This document shows, piece by piece, positions 53,468 through 61,814 of a stretch of 64,000 nt of DNA (position 1 is the first letter of the stretch; each line of letters begins with the position of its first letter). The stretch comes from Saprospiraceae bacterium (GTDB taxonomy: Bacteria > Bacteroidota > Bacteroidia > Chitinophagales > Saprospiraceae). The stretch covers positions 62,001-126,000 of the forward strand of contig JAHDGU010000006.1 of assembly GCA_020627535.1 (NCBI GenBank), given 5' to 3'. The notes beneath the pieces were generated by a model. The model worked only from the letters and a program-made list of their open reading frames with translations. It did not search any database and was not told the origin of the DNA. The position numbers and the translations under genes are program-made.

Positions 53468-54904
53468 TTGTTGAACCAAATTTTGATTTTGGAAACAGAA
53501 CCTCCTCCTTCGGAACCCCAATTACAACTAGCCTCAAGCTTATTTTTTGTAGCTCTCATCAGTGGTCAGCTAGGCATCAGCTTGCTGATACTTGTTTTAT
53601 TGATCCTGTGTAGTGCCATGATCAGCGGATCGGAGGTTGCATATTTTTCGCTCACTGGTAAAGATGTTGGAGACCTATCTGGCACAGAAGATCCTGCCGA
53701 TAAGCGAGTTCAAGATCTCCTCAAGGATCCAGAAAAACTTCTCGCTACCATCTTGGTGAGTAATAATCTCATCAATATCGCAATCGTACTACTCAGTGAT
53801 CTGATACTCCAAAAGACATTTGGAATGATCATTTGTCGGAAGGCTATCACTGCACTACAAGGCCAGCTGCCAAAGGTGATATCAGATATCGACGCATGGG
53901 CTAGAGGTCTCAATTTTTTAGTGACGGTGATCCTTGTGACAGCAGTGCTTGTCCTATTTGGAGAAGTTGCACCCAAGATATACAGCTCTGTGCATCGTCT
54001 CAAGATGGCAAGAAGGATGAGTGCGCCGTTGACAATCTTGTCCAAGGCATTTGCGCCAATCACAAGACTATTGACCAAGGGAAGTTGGCTCATAGAAAGA
54101 TCTATGGTTCAGACAGCAGTCGTACCTGGTCGCAGGATCTCGGAACTCGACAAGGCTATAGAGCTGACAACAGATCAGCAAGATGCGACATCAATCAGAC
54201 AGCAAGATATCCTCAAGAGCTTACTCAGCTTCAATGAAGTGAGCACCAAAGAAGTGATGAAGTCACGTCTCGATATCGTAGCATTGGACGATAGTATCGG
54301 ATATGACGAACTCATGAAGACTGTAAGGACAAGTGGCTACAGTAGGCTTCCAGTATATCGTGAAGAACTCGATCGGATTGTTGGTCTGCTGTATGTCAAA
54401 GACCTGCTAGAGTGCCTTGACAAGAGTGATAGCTTTGAATGGCAGAGACTAGTGCGAAAGGATGTCTTGTACATTCCGGAGTCAAAGAAGATCAGAGAAT
54501 TGCTTACGGACTTCCAAGAGAAGCGTATTCATATGGGTATTGTGGTAGACGAGTACGGAGGCACTGCAGGTCTAGTGACATTAGAGGACGTACTAGAGGA
54601 GGTGATCGGTGAGATCAAAGACGAGTTTGACATTGACCAAGAGGTCGACTATGAGCAGCTGAGCGAGAGTACATATGTCTTTGAAGGTAAGACACTGATC
54701 AAGGATGTATGTCGTGTGATCAAGATGTCAGATGATATCATGGATTCTTATAAGGGTGAGAGTGATTCCATCGCCGGACTATTTCTGGAGATGACAGGAC
54801 GACTTCCACGAAAATTTCAGGAGCTCCACTACAATGAATTTAGTCTCAAGGCAATGTCGGTGAGTAAACGTCGTATAGAAAGAGTGATGATTACAATCAA
54901 ATGA
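53468..54904 (+). CDS. gldE: Gliding motility-associated GldE (CNNM/CorC-type membrane protein)
   Basis: The 478-residue protein has a membrane part of about four helices (ISLLILVLLILCSAMISGSE, LNFLVTVILVTAVLVLFGEV), two CBS domains (SGYSRLPVYREELDRIVGLL, FQEKRIHMGIVVDEYGGTAG) and a CorC/HlyC C-terminal domain. It fits the GldE family, related to hemolysin-C and CorC transporters. The position between ssb and gldD is characteristic of gliding Bacteroidota. Confidence 0.92.
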   Translation: MLNQILILETEPPPSEPQLQLASSLFFVALISGQLGISLLILVLLILCSAMISGSEVAYFSLTGKDVGDLSGTEDPADKRVQDLLKDPEKLLATILVSNNLINIAIVLLSDLILQKTFGMIICRKAITALQGQLPKVISDIDAWARGLNFLVTVILVTAVLVLFGEVAPKIYSSVHRLKMARRMSAPLTILSKAFAPITRLLTKGSWLIERSMVQTAVVPGRRISELDKAIELTTDQQDATSIRQQDILKSLLSFNEVSTKEVMKSRLDIVALDDSIGYDELMKTVRTSGYSRLPVYREELDRIVGLLYVKDLLECLDKSDSFEWQRLVRKDVLYIPESKKIRELLTDFQEKRIHMGIVVDEYGGTAGLVTLEDVLEEVIGEIKDEFDIDQEVDYEQLSESTYVFEGKTLIKDVCRVIKMSDDIMDSYKGESDSIAGLFLEMTGRLPRKFQELHYNEFSLKAMSVSKRRIERVMITIK

Positions 54905-55512
54905 TAAAGTGCAAGACTACATACAGTGCATTCTTGATAGTGGTGATATTGATGACCTCTTGCCGCAAGACTCAGGATCCGATCCCGCTCCCTAGAGCAT
55001 ATCCGAAGATCACTTTTCCGGAAAAATCCTACCAGAAATTTGATGAGATATATTGTCCTCTCAGCTTTGAGAGACCGAGCTATACGAATATCAAGCAAGA
55101 CAATCGCTTTTTTGGAGAAAACTCTGAGCACGACTGTTGGTTTGATCTACACATTGAAAGCTTCAATGGTGATATACACTGTTCGTACAAGCAGCTCAAG
55201 TCATATGATGATTATGAGAAGAGTGTCTCTGATGCATTCAGATTGAGCAATAAGCATGTCAAGCGTGCAGACTATATCGAGGAGATTGTATTCACCAATG
55301 AGCAAGGTTGCAGTGGGATCTTATTTCTCATGGATGGACCGACGGCCACGCCAGCACAGTTTTTTGTGACAGATACAAGTGAGCACTTTTTCCGTGCGTC
55401 TCTTTATCTCAATGCAGAGGTCAATAGAGATAGTACCAAGCCGATCTATGACTTCTTGCTAGAGGATATGCAGCGGATGATCGAAACATTCCAGTGGGAA
55501 GACGAGGACTAG
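54901..55512 (+). CDS. gldD: Gliding motility lipoprotein GldD
   Basis: The 203-residue protein has a lipoprotein signal peptide (FLIVVILMTSCRKTQ) and the GldD pattern PIPLPRAYPKITFPEKSYQK followed by FERPSYTNIKQD. GldD is needed for gliding in Flavobacterium and is linked with the type IX secretion machinery. It overlaps gldE by four bases. The sorting domain on the PDZ protein at 4.2 kb is the likely cargo signal of that system. Confidence 0.92.
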   Translation: MIKCKTTYSAFLIVVILMTSCRKTQDPIPLPRAYPKITFPEKSYQKFDEIYCPLSFERPSYTNIKQDNRFFGENSEHDCWFDLHIESFNGDIHCSYKQLKSYDDYEKSVSDAFRLSNKHVKRADYIEEIVFTNEQGCSGILFLMDGPTATPAQFFVTDTSEHFFRASLYLNAEVNRDSTKPIYDFLLEDMQRMIETFQWEDED

Positions 55513-55513
55513 A

Positions 55514-56560
55514 CTATGATATGTCCAGTGGCTTACCTGTCAGGGAAGAATACCTCGCCTTGCTGAAGGTCGATCCATTGAAACTCATATTGGCCTTAGC
55601 TTCAGCCTTCTCCTGCTCAGATAGTTTCAGGTAGTCTTGGCAAGTTTTCGAGCAACAGCTTTCAAAGTGGCTTTGACATTCTTCGCATTGGATAAAGAGC
55701 AGGTGACAGGCGTCATTGGCGCAATTGCTATGTTGATCTGAAGGGTTTCCGCATTGGTGGCATTCGGACACGACATCTTCTGTGATACGCTCGCCAAGAC
55801 GTTCGTCAAAGACGAAGTTTTTCCCGATGAATTTATTCTCTAGACCAGAGGCATTGACTTGATGTGTATAGTTGATGATGCCACCATCTAGCTGATACAC
55901 TTTGTCAAAGCCCTTGGTCTTGAAATAGGCGCTGGCTTTTTCACATCGGATACCACCAGTGCAGTACATCAAGATGTTTTTGTCTTTGTTTTCTTCAATC
56001 ATCTCGGCGATGATGGGGAGTGACTCTCGGAATGTAGCAACCTTGGGTTTGATGGCCCCTTTGAAATGCCCGACTTCACTCTCGTAGTGATTGCGCATAT
56101 CGATGAGAATGGTCTTTTCATCCTCTACAAGATTGTTAAACTCCTCAGGTCCAAGATGTACACCGCGATTCTCAAAGTTGATTTCATCCTCTGAAAGGCC
56201 GTCCGCTACAATTTTGTCTCGCAGTCGCACGATGAGTTTGATAAAGGAGAACTTGTCTGACTCCACGGCGATATTGAGTCTCATCTGAGCGAAGCCAGGG
56301 AGTACATCAAAGGCTTGGGTGAGTGCATCAAGGTTCTCTTCAGGGATAGAGATTTGACCGTTGATGCCCTCCTTTGCCACATAGATACGACCAAGACAGC
56401 CTAATGCGTCTAGCGCCGCGTAGAGATCATCACGGAAGCTGTGCACATCTTCGATAGGGGCATAACGATAAAATGAAAGTGTTGTGCGCGCTGCGGATTC
56501 TGAAGCGAGGCGATCACGTAATATTTCGTTGCTGTGTATGTTATATAGGCGCTTAGACAT
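55514..56560 (-). CDS. trhO: tRNA uridine(34) hydroxylase TrhO (rhodanese-type)
   Basis: TrhO (YceA) hydroxylates U34 of tRNA. The 348-residue protein has the N-terminal acylphosphatase-like part LGRIYVAKEGINGQISIPEE, a rhodanese domain with catalytic Cys in LMYCTGGIRCEKASAYFKTK, and a Cys-rich C-terminus (CHQCGNPSDQHSNCANDACH). I chose the ATG at 56560, five codons after a first in-frame start. Confidence 0.93.
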   Translation of the reverse strand: MSKRLYNIHSNEILRDRLASESAARTTLSFYRYAPIEDVHSFRDDLYAALDALGCLGRIYVAKEGINGQISIPEENLDALTQAFDVLPGFAQMRLNIAVESDKFSFIKLIVRLRDKIVADGLSEDEINFENRGVHLGPEEFNNLVEDEKTILIDMRNHYESEVGHFKGAIKPKVATFRESLPIIAEMIEENKDKNILMYCTGGIRCEKASAYFKTKGFDKVYQLDGGIINYTHQVNASGLENKFIGKNFVFDERLGERITEDVVSECHQCGNPSDQHSNCANDACHLLFIQCEECQSHFESCCSKTCQDYLKLSEQEKAEAKANMSFNGSTFSKARYSSLTGKPLDIS

Positions 56561-56583
56561 GGCTTTGGATAGCAATACTAGGA

Positions 56584-56591
56584 CAAAAGTA
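56584..56591 (-). promoter_or_regulatory. Possible trhO promoter, -7 element
   Basis: The minus strand reads TACTTTTG, an exact TAnnTTTG match, 23 bases before the trhO ATG. No good -33 element. Confidence 0.4.
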
Positions 56592-56611
56592 GTGATGCCC
56601 GCAAGGAATCA

Positions 56612-56646
56612 TTTGTGGCGAGATCGCATTTATACATCTAATTTTG
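56612..56646 (+). promoter_or_regulatory. Likely promoter of the DksA-like gene
   Basis: TTTG (56612-56615) and TAATTTTG (56639-56646) are separated by 23 bases, within the range for Bacteroidota promoters. The ATG is 36 bases after the -7 element. Confidence 0.55.
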
Positions 56647-56682
56647 CAGCGATTTTAGCTTTTAACACACACTCACGCAATC

Positions 56683-57051
56683 ATGACAGATAATAAGACG
56701 AGATACACGGATGAAGAGCTTAGTGAATTTCATACGCTCATAGAGGGCAAAATCGATGAGGCTAAGGAGCAACTTGCTTACTGTCTCAATGAGCTCAAGG
56801 AAAGGGCTGATAATGCTGACAGTAAGATCAAGGGTCTTGATGATGGAGTATCTACCACCGAGTTGGAGAGAATGAGTACACTAGCAGCAAGACTGAGAAA
56901 ACACATCCAGCATCTAGAAAATGCTCAAATACGCATCAAAAACAAGGTCTACGGCATCTGTAGAGTATCGGGCAAGCTGATCTCAAAGGAACGCCTACGT
57001 GCTGTGCCGCACGCGACACTGAGCATCGCTGCCAAACAACAACAGAGATAG
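56683..57051 (+). CDS. TraR/DksA-family protein
   Basis: The 122-residue protein has a coiled-coil (DEELSEFHTLIEGKIDEAKE to about residue 45) and a DksA-type C-terminus: YGICRVSGKLISKERLRAVP. Only one of the four zinc Cys is left (GICRVSG), a loss usual for this Bacteroidota family. DksA proteins bind RNA polymerase in the stringent response. It is followed after four bases by lspA. Confidence 0.9.
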   Translation: MTDNKTRYTDEELSEFHTLIEGKIDEAKEQLAYCLNELKERADNADSKIKGLDDGVSTTELERMSTLAARLRKHIQHLENAQIRIKNKVYGICRVSGKLISKERLRAVPHATLSIAAKQQQR

Positions 57052-57055
57052 TCGC

Positions 57056-57697
57056 TTGAGTAAAAAGAGCTTAGTTACAGGCATAGTCCTCCTAGTAATC
57101 CTGCTAGATCAGGTCCTCAAGATCTGGATCAAGACGACATTTGAGTACAACGAGGAAATACGCATCCTAGGACTTTCTTGGGCGCGTCTCCATTTTATCG
57201 AAAATCCAGGGATGGCCTTTGGCCTGAGTTTTGGTGGCGACATCGGCAAGCTACTCCTGAGTATATTCAGGATAGGAGCAGTTGCACTCCTCATTTATAT
57301 CATCAGTTCGATGATAAAAGACGCTGTGAAAAACAGCGTCCTCATCTCATTTGCACTGATCCTAGGTGGAGCAGTAGGCAACATCATAGACAGCGCGTTC
57401 TATGGACTTATCTTCTCTGATAGCTATCACCACATTGCGGAGTTCATGCCGGAAGGCGGTGGATACGGTCGCTTCCTTCATGGGAAGGTAGTAGATATGC
57501 TCTATTTTCCACTAGTGGACACTTACTTTCCAGATGGCTGGCCAGTTGTCGGAGGGCGAAGATTTCAGTTTTTCCGACCTGTATTTAATCTGGCTGACGC
57601 AGCGATCTCTACTGGTGTAATATCTCTATTGGTATTCAACCTGTCATTCTTCAAGAGTGACAAGAAGCAAGTGCTACAAAGTGCTGAAGAAGAGTAG
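57056..57697 (+). CDS. lspA: Signal peptidase II (lipoprotein signal peptidase)
   Basis: LspA removes signal peptides from lipidated prolipoproteins. It has four membrane helices and two catalytic Asp, in GGAVGNIIDSAFYG and FNLADAAISTGV. Length 213 is longer than in proteobacteria because of an inserted loop with HGKVVDMLYFPLVDTYFP, as in other Bacteroidota. The start is TTG at 57056. Many lipoproteins in this window are its substrates. Confidence 0.95.
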   Translation: MSKKSLVTGIVLLVILLDQVLKIWIKTTFEYNEEIRILGLSWARLHFIENPGMAFGLSFGGDIGKLLLSIFRIGAVALLIYIISSMIKDAVKNSVLISFALILGGAVGNIIDSAFYGLIFSDSYHHIAEFMPEGGGYGRFLHGKVVDMLYFPLVDTYFPDGWPVVGGRRFQFFRPVFNLADAAISTGVISLLVFNLSFFKSDKKQVLQSAEEE

Positions 57698-57698
57698 C

Positions 57699-58067
57699 TT
57701 AAGAGGCTTTGCTGTAATAAGCGGTCTCGGCAGCCACAAACTTGCTCACGGCAATCGCTGTGCGATTGAGTATTCCATAATCAAGACTATAAAGCACGAA
57801 CTTTCCTTGGCGTTCGGACTTCACGACGCCTACAAGGCGCATGATCTTGAGATGTTGAGAAGTGATCGACTGCTCTATGTTGAGAGCATGATAGATCTTG
57901 TTGACATTCACTGAGCCCTGGCGATCAATAAACTCTATGATCTTAAGTCGCAGCGGATGAGCAAGCGCACGCATAAGCTCTGACGAATAGCTTAGCTGGT
58001 CGCTCTGGAAAGTAACCTTAGTCTTTGTCATTTTGTAGTAGTCGTTTGTAGTAGTTTCCTTAGACAA
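57699..58067 (-). CDS. ArsR-type helix-turn-helix regulator (first of two)
   Basis: The 122-residue protein has the winged-helix core LMRALAHPLRLKIIEFIDRQ, IEQSITSQHLKIMRLVGVVK and SERQGKFVLYSLDY. It contains no Cys at all, so the usual metal-binding ELCVCDL motif is absent. The target is unknown. A paralogue follows upstream on the same strand. Confidence 0.9.
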   Translation of the reverse strand: MSKETTTNDYYKMTKTKVTFQSDQLSYSSELMRALAHPLRLKIIEFIDRQGSVNVNKIYHALNIEQSITSQHLKIMRLVGVVKSERQGKFVLYSLDYGILNRTAIAVSKFVAAETAYYSKAS

Positions 58068-58195
58068 GACAAATATGATAAATTTTTATAATATATAATC
58101 ACATATATATAAAAAAACTATCATTTAATGTTTTAGGTCAAAACGACTAAATGTATGTATATCAGTAATGTAGGGTGATTTGCTGAAGTGTGGCT

Positions 58196-58534
58196 TTAGC
58201 CAGCAAGGTCTTCAACCAACGTTGCAATCTGAGAGAGTCTGTCACGATCTAGACTGTAATAAATGAATTTACCTTGTCTCTCAGTGATGACTACACCTGC
58301 TCTACGGAGTATCGCTAAGTGCTGAGAAGCGACGGATTGTTCCAGTCGAAGTTTGATATAGATATCAGTGACTGTCATGGATGCATTGGTATCGAGTAGA
58401 TCGATAATCTTCTGACGTAGTTTGTGATTTACAGCTCTTAGTACAAGTACAGCCTTTCGGAGATTGGCGTAGTCCAAAGGAATATTCATCTCTCCCTTCT
58501 TTAGCACAATAGATTCGTTCTTGTTCTTTTTCAT
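58196..58534 (-). CDS. ArsR-type helix-turn-helix regulator (second of two)
   Basis: The 112-residue protein resembles the previous one: LRAVNHKLRQKIIDLLDTNA, LEQSVASQHLAILRRAGVVI and TERQGKFIYYSLDR. It also has no Cys. I chose the ATG at 58534 (MKKNKNES); a longer version to 58603 adds a hydrophobic N-terminus that looks unnatural. The 128-base gap between the two genes is very AT-rich and may contain operators. Confidence 0.86.
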   Translation of the reverse strand: MKKNKNESIVLKKGEMNIPLDYANLRKAVLVLRAVNHKLRQKIIDLLDTNASMTVTDIYIKLRLEQSVASQHLAILRRAGVVITERQGKFIYYSLDRDRLSQIATLVEDLAG

Positions 58535-58638
58535 CTTGCTTACGTTGTATCGTGACACAAGCAGTGAGGCAAAGACCGTACCAACTGAGATATATGAAAA
58601 CATATTTATTATATCAATATCTTATAAACGCTTATTGT

Positions 58639-59310
58639 TCAGGCAATTAGCGGCTTTTTGCGCTGAGTGATGTTGGGTTGGTTGAGATAGAATGGTCGAA
58701 GAGTGAGAGGATCAACGTGAGAAATGAGATCCGGATGTTGAAATGCGGCAGCCTGGAGCTTAGCTGTGAGCGGAAAGTAAGTCAAGTTTGGAGAAATACT
58801 GTACAGGTCTGCAAATTGGGTATGATATTGATCTGTATTGACGTAGATATGATCAGACGGCAAAAGATGAAGTTCTGAAATTTTCTTGCGAAGAACTGGT
58901 GTCAGTGAGCCTGAGCTATTGAGTTTGGCGTGATAAACGACCTCTTTATTTGCATCGAGCAAAATGTGCATCTCCTTAAGATCTGCACGTAGGTGATACG
59001 CAATGATGGTGTGACCCATTTGGCTGTAAAGCCCGAGACCATGACTCAGCGAATAAGCTTTAGCTAATACGGTACTGACACGCAGGCCCGTATAGCTCCC
59101 TGGTCCGACATTGAGACTAATACCTGTGAGATCAGACCATCGACAGGCGCATTGCAACAGTAGGTCATCGACAATCTTGGTGCAGCGAGAGACATGACTC
59201 TTTTCGTGAGTTTCAATGATCTCTCCGAGGATATTCCCTTCTTTACTGAAGAGGGCTACACTCGCCAGTGGACCAGAAAAATCAAGAGCTAGAATTTTAT
59301 CAACGCTCAC
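58639..59310 (-). CDS. tsaB: tRNA threonylcarbamoyladenosine biosynthesis protein TsaB
   Basis: TsaB works with TsaD and TsaE to place t6A at position 37 of ANN-reading tRNAs. The 223-residue sequence has ILALDFSGPLASVALFSKEG, THEKSHVSRCTKIVDDLL and NVGPGSYTGLRVSTVLAKAY. The start is GTG at 59310, four bases before the protease gene's stop. Confidence 0.92.
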   Translation of the reverse strand: MSVDKILALDFSGPLASVALFSKEGNILGEIIETHEKSHVSRCTKIVDDLLLQCACRWSDLTGISLNVGPGSYTGLRVSTVLAKAYSLSHGLGLYSQMGHTIIAYHLRADLKEMHILLDANKEVVYHAKLNSSGSLTPVLRKKISELHLLPSDHIYVNTDQYHTQFADLYSISPNLTYFPLTAKLQAAAFQHPDLISHVDPLTLRPFYLNQPNITQRKKPLIA

Positions 59311-59313
59311 ACT

Positions 59314-60945
59314 TTATTGCTTGCCGAGTATGTCGTTGTATGTCACCTGATCATTGAGTACGTCGATTGCTTTTTGTACATCATCATCATTGCGCAGTGC
59401 AATCTGTACTTTGCCCGCGTCATAGTGATAGCGAGAAACGATTTGTTCTTCGATCGACTTGCGTATTGCTTCAGAATCTGATTGTCGTAGGGATTTCTTG
59501 TATGCAGCAATGCTGCTCAATGCTTCATCTAGATGTACCGCCTCAGTGTCATTGACTTTTGTCTCTCGTAGTTTGGTCAGAGCTTTTTCATGACTATGAA
59601 CGTAGCTAAAACCTTCTTGATCGAGGAAATTGTAGAAATCTGTCATGTCATTCCACTCAAAGCTCTGTGGAGCGCTAATCGAATCTTGCCCAGCGACATA
59701 TTGATTGACGTACTTAAGGATCCAGTGTTGCTTATTGAGTGCGCCAAGAAGCTCTGATTCCAGCGACTCAGCCATGACAATATCTGGCTGCACGCCTCCA
59801 CCGTCTCTCACGATGCGGCCATTACTGGTCTTGAACTCTGATCGCAGTGAATCGGGAATATCTACGGGTTTTCCATCAGCATACTCCACACCTTGTATAC
59901 ACCTCTCGCTGGGTATGTAGTACTTAGATATAGTGACTTTGAGCTGGCTATTGTAGACGAGTTTCCTCGTGAGCTGTACGAGGCCTTTCCCAAAACTTTC
60001 TTGACCTATGAGCACCGCGCGATCGTAGTCTTGCATGACGCCGCTGACGATCTCCGAAGCGGATGCAGAGCTGCCATTGATGAGCACAGCTAGTGGTATA
60101 TCTGGATCGAGGGGAGCAGCCTGTGTCTTGTAGAGTTGATCTCGTTCTCTCACTTTCCCCTTTGTTGATACGACGAGCTTGCCTTGCGGCAAAAAAAGAT
60201 TGCAGATATTGACGGCTTCATTGAGCAAGCCACCACCATTATTTCTGAGATCTAGGATCAGAGACTTCATCTCCGGATTTTCAGCCTTGAGCTTATTGAT
60301 GGCAGATTTGACATTTGCGCTGGCATTCTGAGTGAAGGTGGTAAGGATGACATAGCCTACATCATCTGACACCATGGTGTAATAAGGAACATTGTCAATT
60401 TTTACTTCTCCCTCGCGCAGTGTCAGTGAAAGAAGGTCAGCTTGTCCTGTGCGTTGCACTTGGAGATTGACAGATTCACTATCACTGGTATTGAGCAGCT
60501 TGGTAAAGTCACTGACACTCACCCCTTTGAGATCTGTGCCTTCAAGATTCACTAGTTGATCGCCAATTCTGAAACCTGAGCGAATCAGAGGAGATTTTTC
60601 TACAGCATCTACGATCGTGACATATCCATCTACAAGCTCGAATTGTCCACCAAGGCCAGAATACTTCCCTTCTTGCTGGAAACGATACTTCTCGATTGTG
60701 CTCTCCGAGTAGTATACCGTGTATGGATCGAGCGAATTGACCATAGCATCGATCCCGATCTTCATCAGACTATTGGGATCTATGTCATCAGCGTAGTTGG
60801 TATTGAGCGTCTTGAAGACGTGAGTGAATATCTCTATGTTCTTGACAATATCGAAGTAGTTGTCATTCTGAATCTTGGTGAATCCCGCTGCGCCGAGGCT
60901 GATAGCAAGTACGAGACTCAATCCGATGATTTTCCTTTTTTTCAT
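59314..60945 (-). CDS. C-terminal processing peptidase (S41 family)
   Basis: The 543-residue protein has an N-terminal signal anchor (IIGLSLVLAISLGAAGF), a PDZ domain (about 90-165, SGLGGQFELVDGYVTIVDAV) and an S41 protease domain. The catalytic Ser is in INGSSASASEIVSGVMQDYD and the Lys in GQESFGKGLVQLTRKL. It cuts exported proteins near the C-terminus in the periplasm. It overlaps the hydrolase gene by four bases. Confidence 0.94.
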   Translation of the reverse strand: MKKRKIIGLSLVLAISLGAAGFTKIQNDNYFDIVKNIEIFTHVFKTLNTNYADDIDPNSLMKIGIDAMVNSLDPYTVYYSESTIEKYRFQQEGKYSGLGGQFELVDGYVTIVDAVEKSPLIRSGFRIGDQLVNLEGTDLKGVSVSDFTKLLNTSDSESVNLQVQRTGQADLLSLTLREGEVKIDNVPYYTMVSDDVGYVILTTFTQNASANVKSAINKLKAENPEMKSLILDLRNNGGGLLNEAVNICNLFLPQGKLVVSTKGKVRERDQLYKTQAAPLDPDIPLAVLINGSSASASEIVSGVMQDYDRAVLIGQESFGKGLVQLTRKLVYNSQLKVTISKYYIPSERCIQGVEYADGKPVDIPDSLRSEFKTSNGRIVRDGGGVQPDIVMAESLESELLGALNKQHWILKYVNQYVAGQDSISAPQSFEWNDMTDFYNFLDQEGFSYVHSHEKALTKLRETKVNDTEAVHLDEALSSIAAYKKSLRQSDSEAIRKSIEEQIVSRYHYDAGKVQIALRNDDDVQKAIDVLNDQVTYNDILGKQ

Positions 60946-61730
60946 GTTGTGTGTTCTGACTGGCTTAGAAACGTAGAAATGATGGATTTAAGTTCGTCGG
61001 GTTGATCACTGTGCACCCAGTGCCCGGCATTTTTAACAGATATTACATCTACATCATCAAAGTGGCTGTAGATCGCTCGTTCTTCGTCGTAGCCGATATA
61101 ATCTGATTCTTCACCTTTGATAAATAAGCTCGGTCTAGAGAAGTCTTCCCCTAGATCCAAGATTCCCGCCATGATCTCAGGATAGTGAGATTGTATGACA
61201 TCTATGTTGAGCTTCCATCGATAGGACTTTCCCTCTCTTGTGATATTTTTCATGATGAAATAGGCTAGACCTTGTGACTGAAGTCCTTGAGTCAGATGTG
61301 CCTCAATGGCTTTGCGATCCTCGTACTCAGAGAGGTCCGTGTCGGCAATGAGATCGATTATATCCTTATGCCCCGACTGAAACTCTAGTGGCGAACTGTC
61401 AACGATGATGAGACGATCACAATGCTCTGGATATAATCTAGCAAGGCTCATAGCAACCTTGCCGCCCATTGAGTGTCCAAGGACAATGGCTGGTCCCAGG
61501 TCTAGTGCCGCAATGAGATCTGCGATATCTTTTGCCATTTCACGATAGCTCATATGGTCTGCGTGGAAGCTACGTCCATGATTGCGCTGATCTACGAGAA
61601 TAGCCGCAAAGTCTGGTTCATACTCACGAGCAATACTCTTCCAATTGTCACCAGAGCCCAAAAGCCCGTGAAGGAAAACAAATGGCTTCCCGGAGCCTTT
61701 AATTTTATGGTGTAAGAGAGGCATTGTCAT
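60942..61730 (-). CDS. Alpha/beta hydrolase (YbfF-like esterase)
   Basis: The 262-residue protein has FVFLHGLLGSGDNWKSIARE, VDQRNHGRSFHADHMSYREM, the nucleophile elbow VLGHSMGGKVAMSLARLYPE (Ser near 97) and the His in NAGHWVHSDQPDELKSI. It resembles YbfF-type short-chain acyl esterases. No signal peptide is seen. Confidence 0.9.
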   Translation of the reverse strand: MTMPLLHHKIKGSGKPFVFLHGLLGSGDNWKSIAREYEPDFAAILVDQRNHGRSFHADHMSYREMAKDIADLIAALDLGPAIVLGHSMGGKVAMSLARLYPEHCDRLIIVDSSPLEFQSGHKDIIDLIADTDLSEYEDRKAIEAHLTQGLQSQGLAYFIMKNITREGKSYRWKLNIDVIQSHYPEIMAGILDLGEDFSRPSLFIKGEESDYIGYDEERAIYSHFDDVDVISVKNAGHWVHSDQPDELKSIISTFLSQSEHTT

Positions 61731-61814
61731 GCAAAGATGAATTATCGTTTGGGCGAAAGCCCAGAAATCAATACTCTCTACAAATGTCTAGATCAATAGT
61801 TGAAAGATTGTCAG

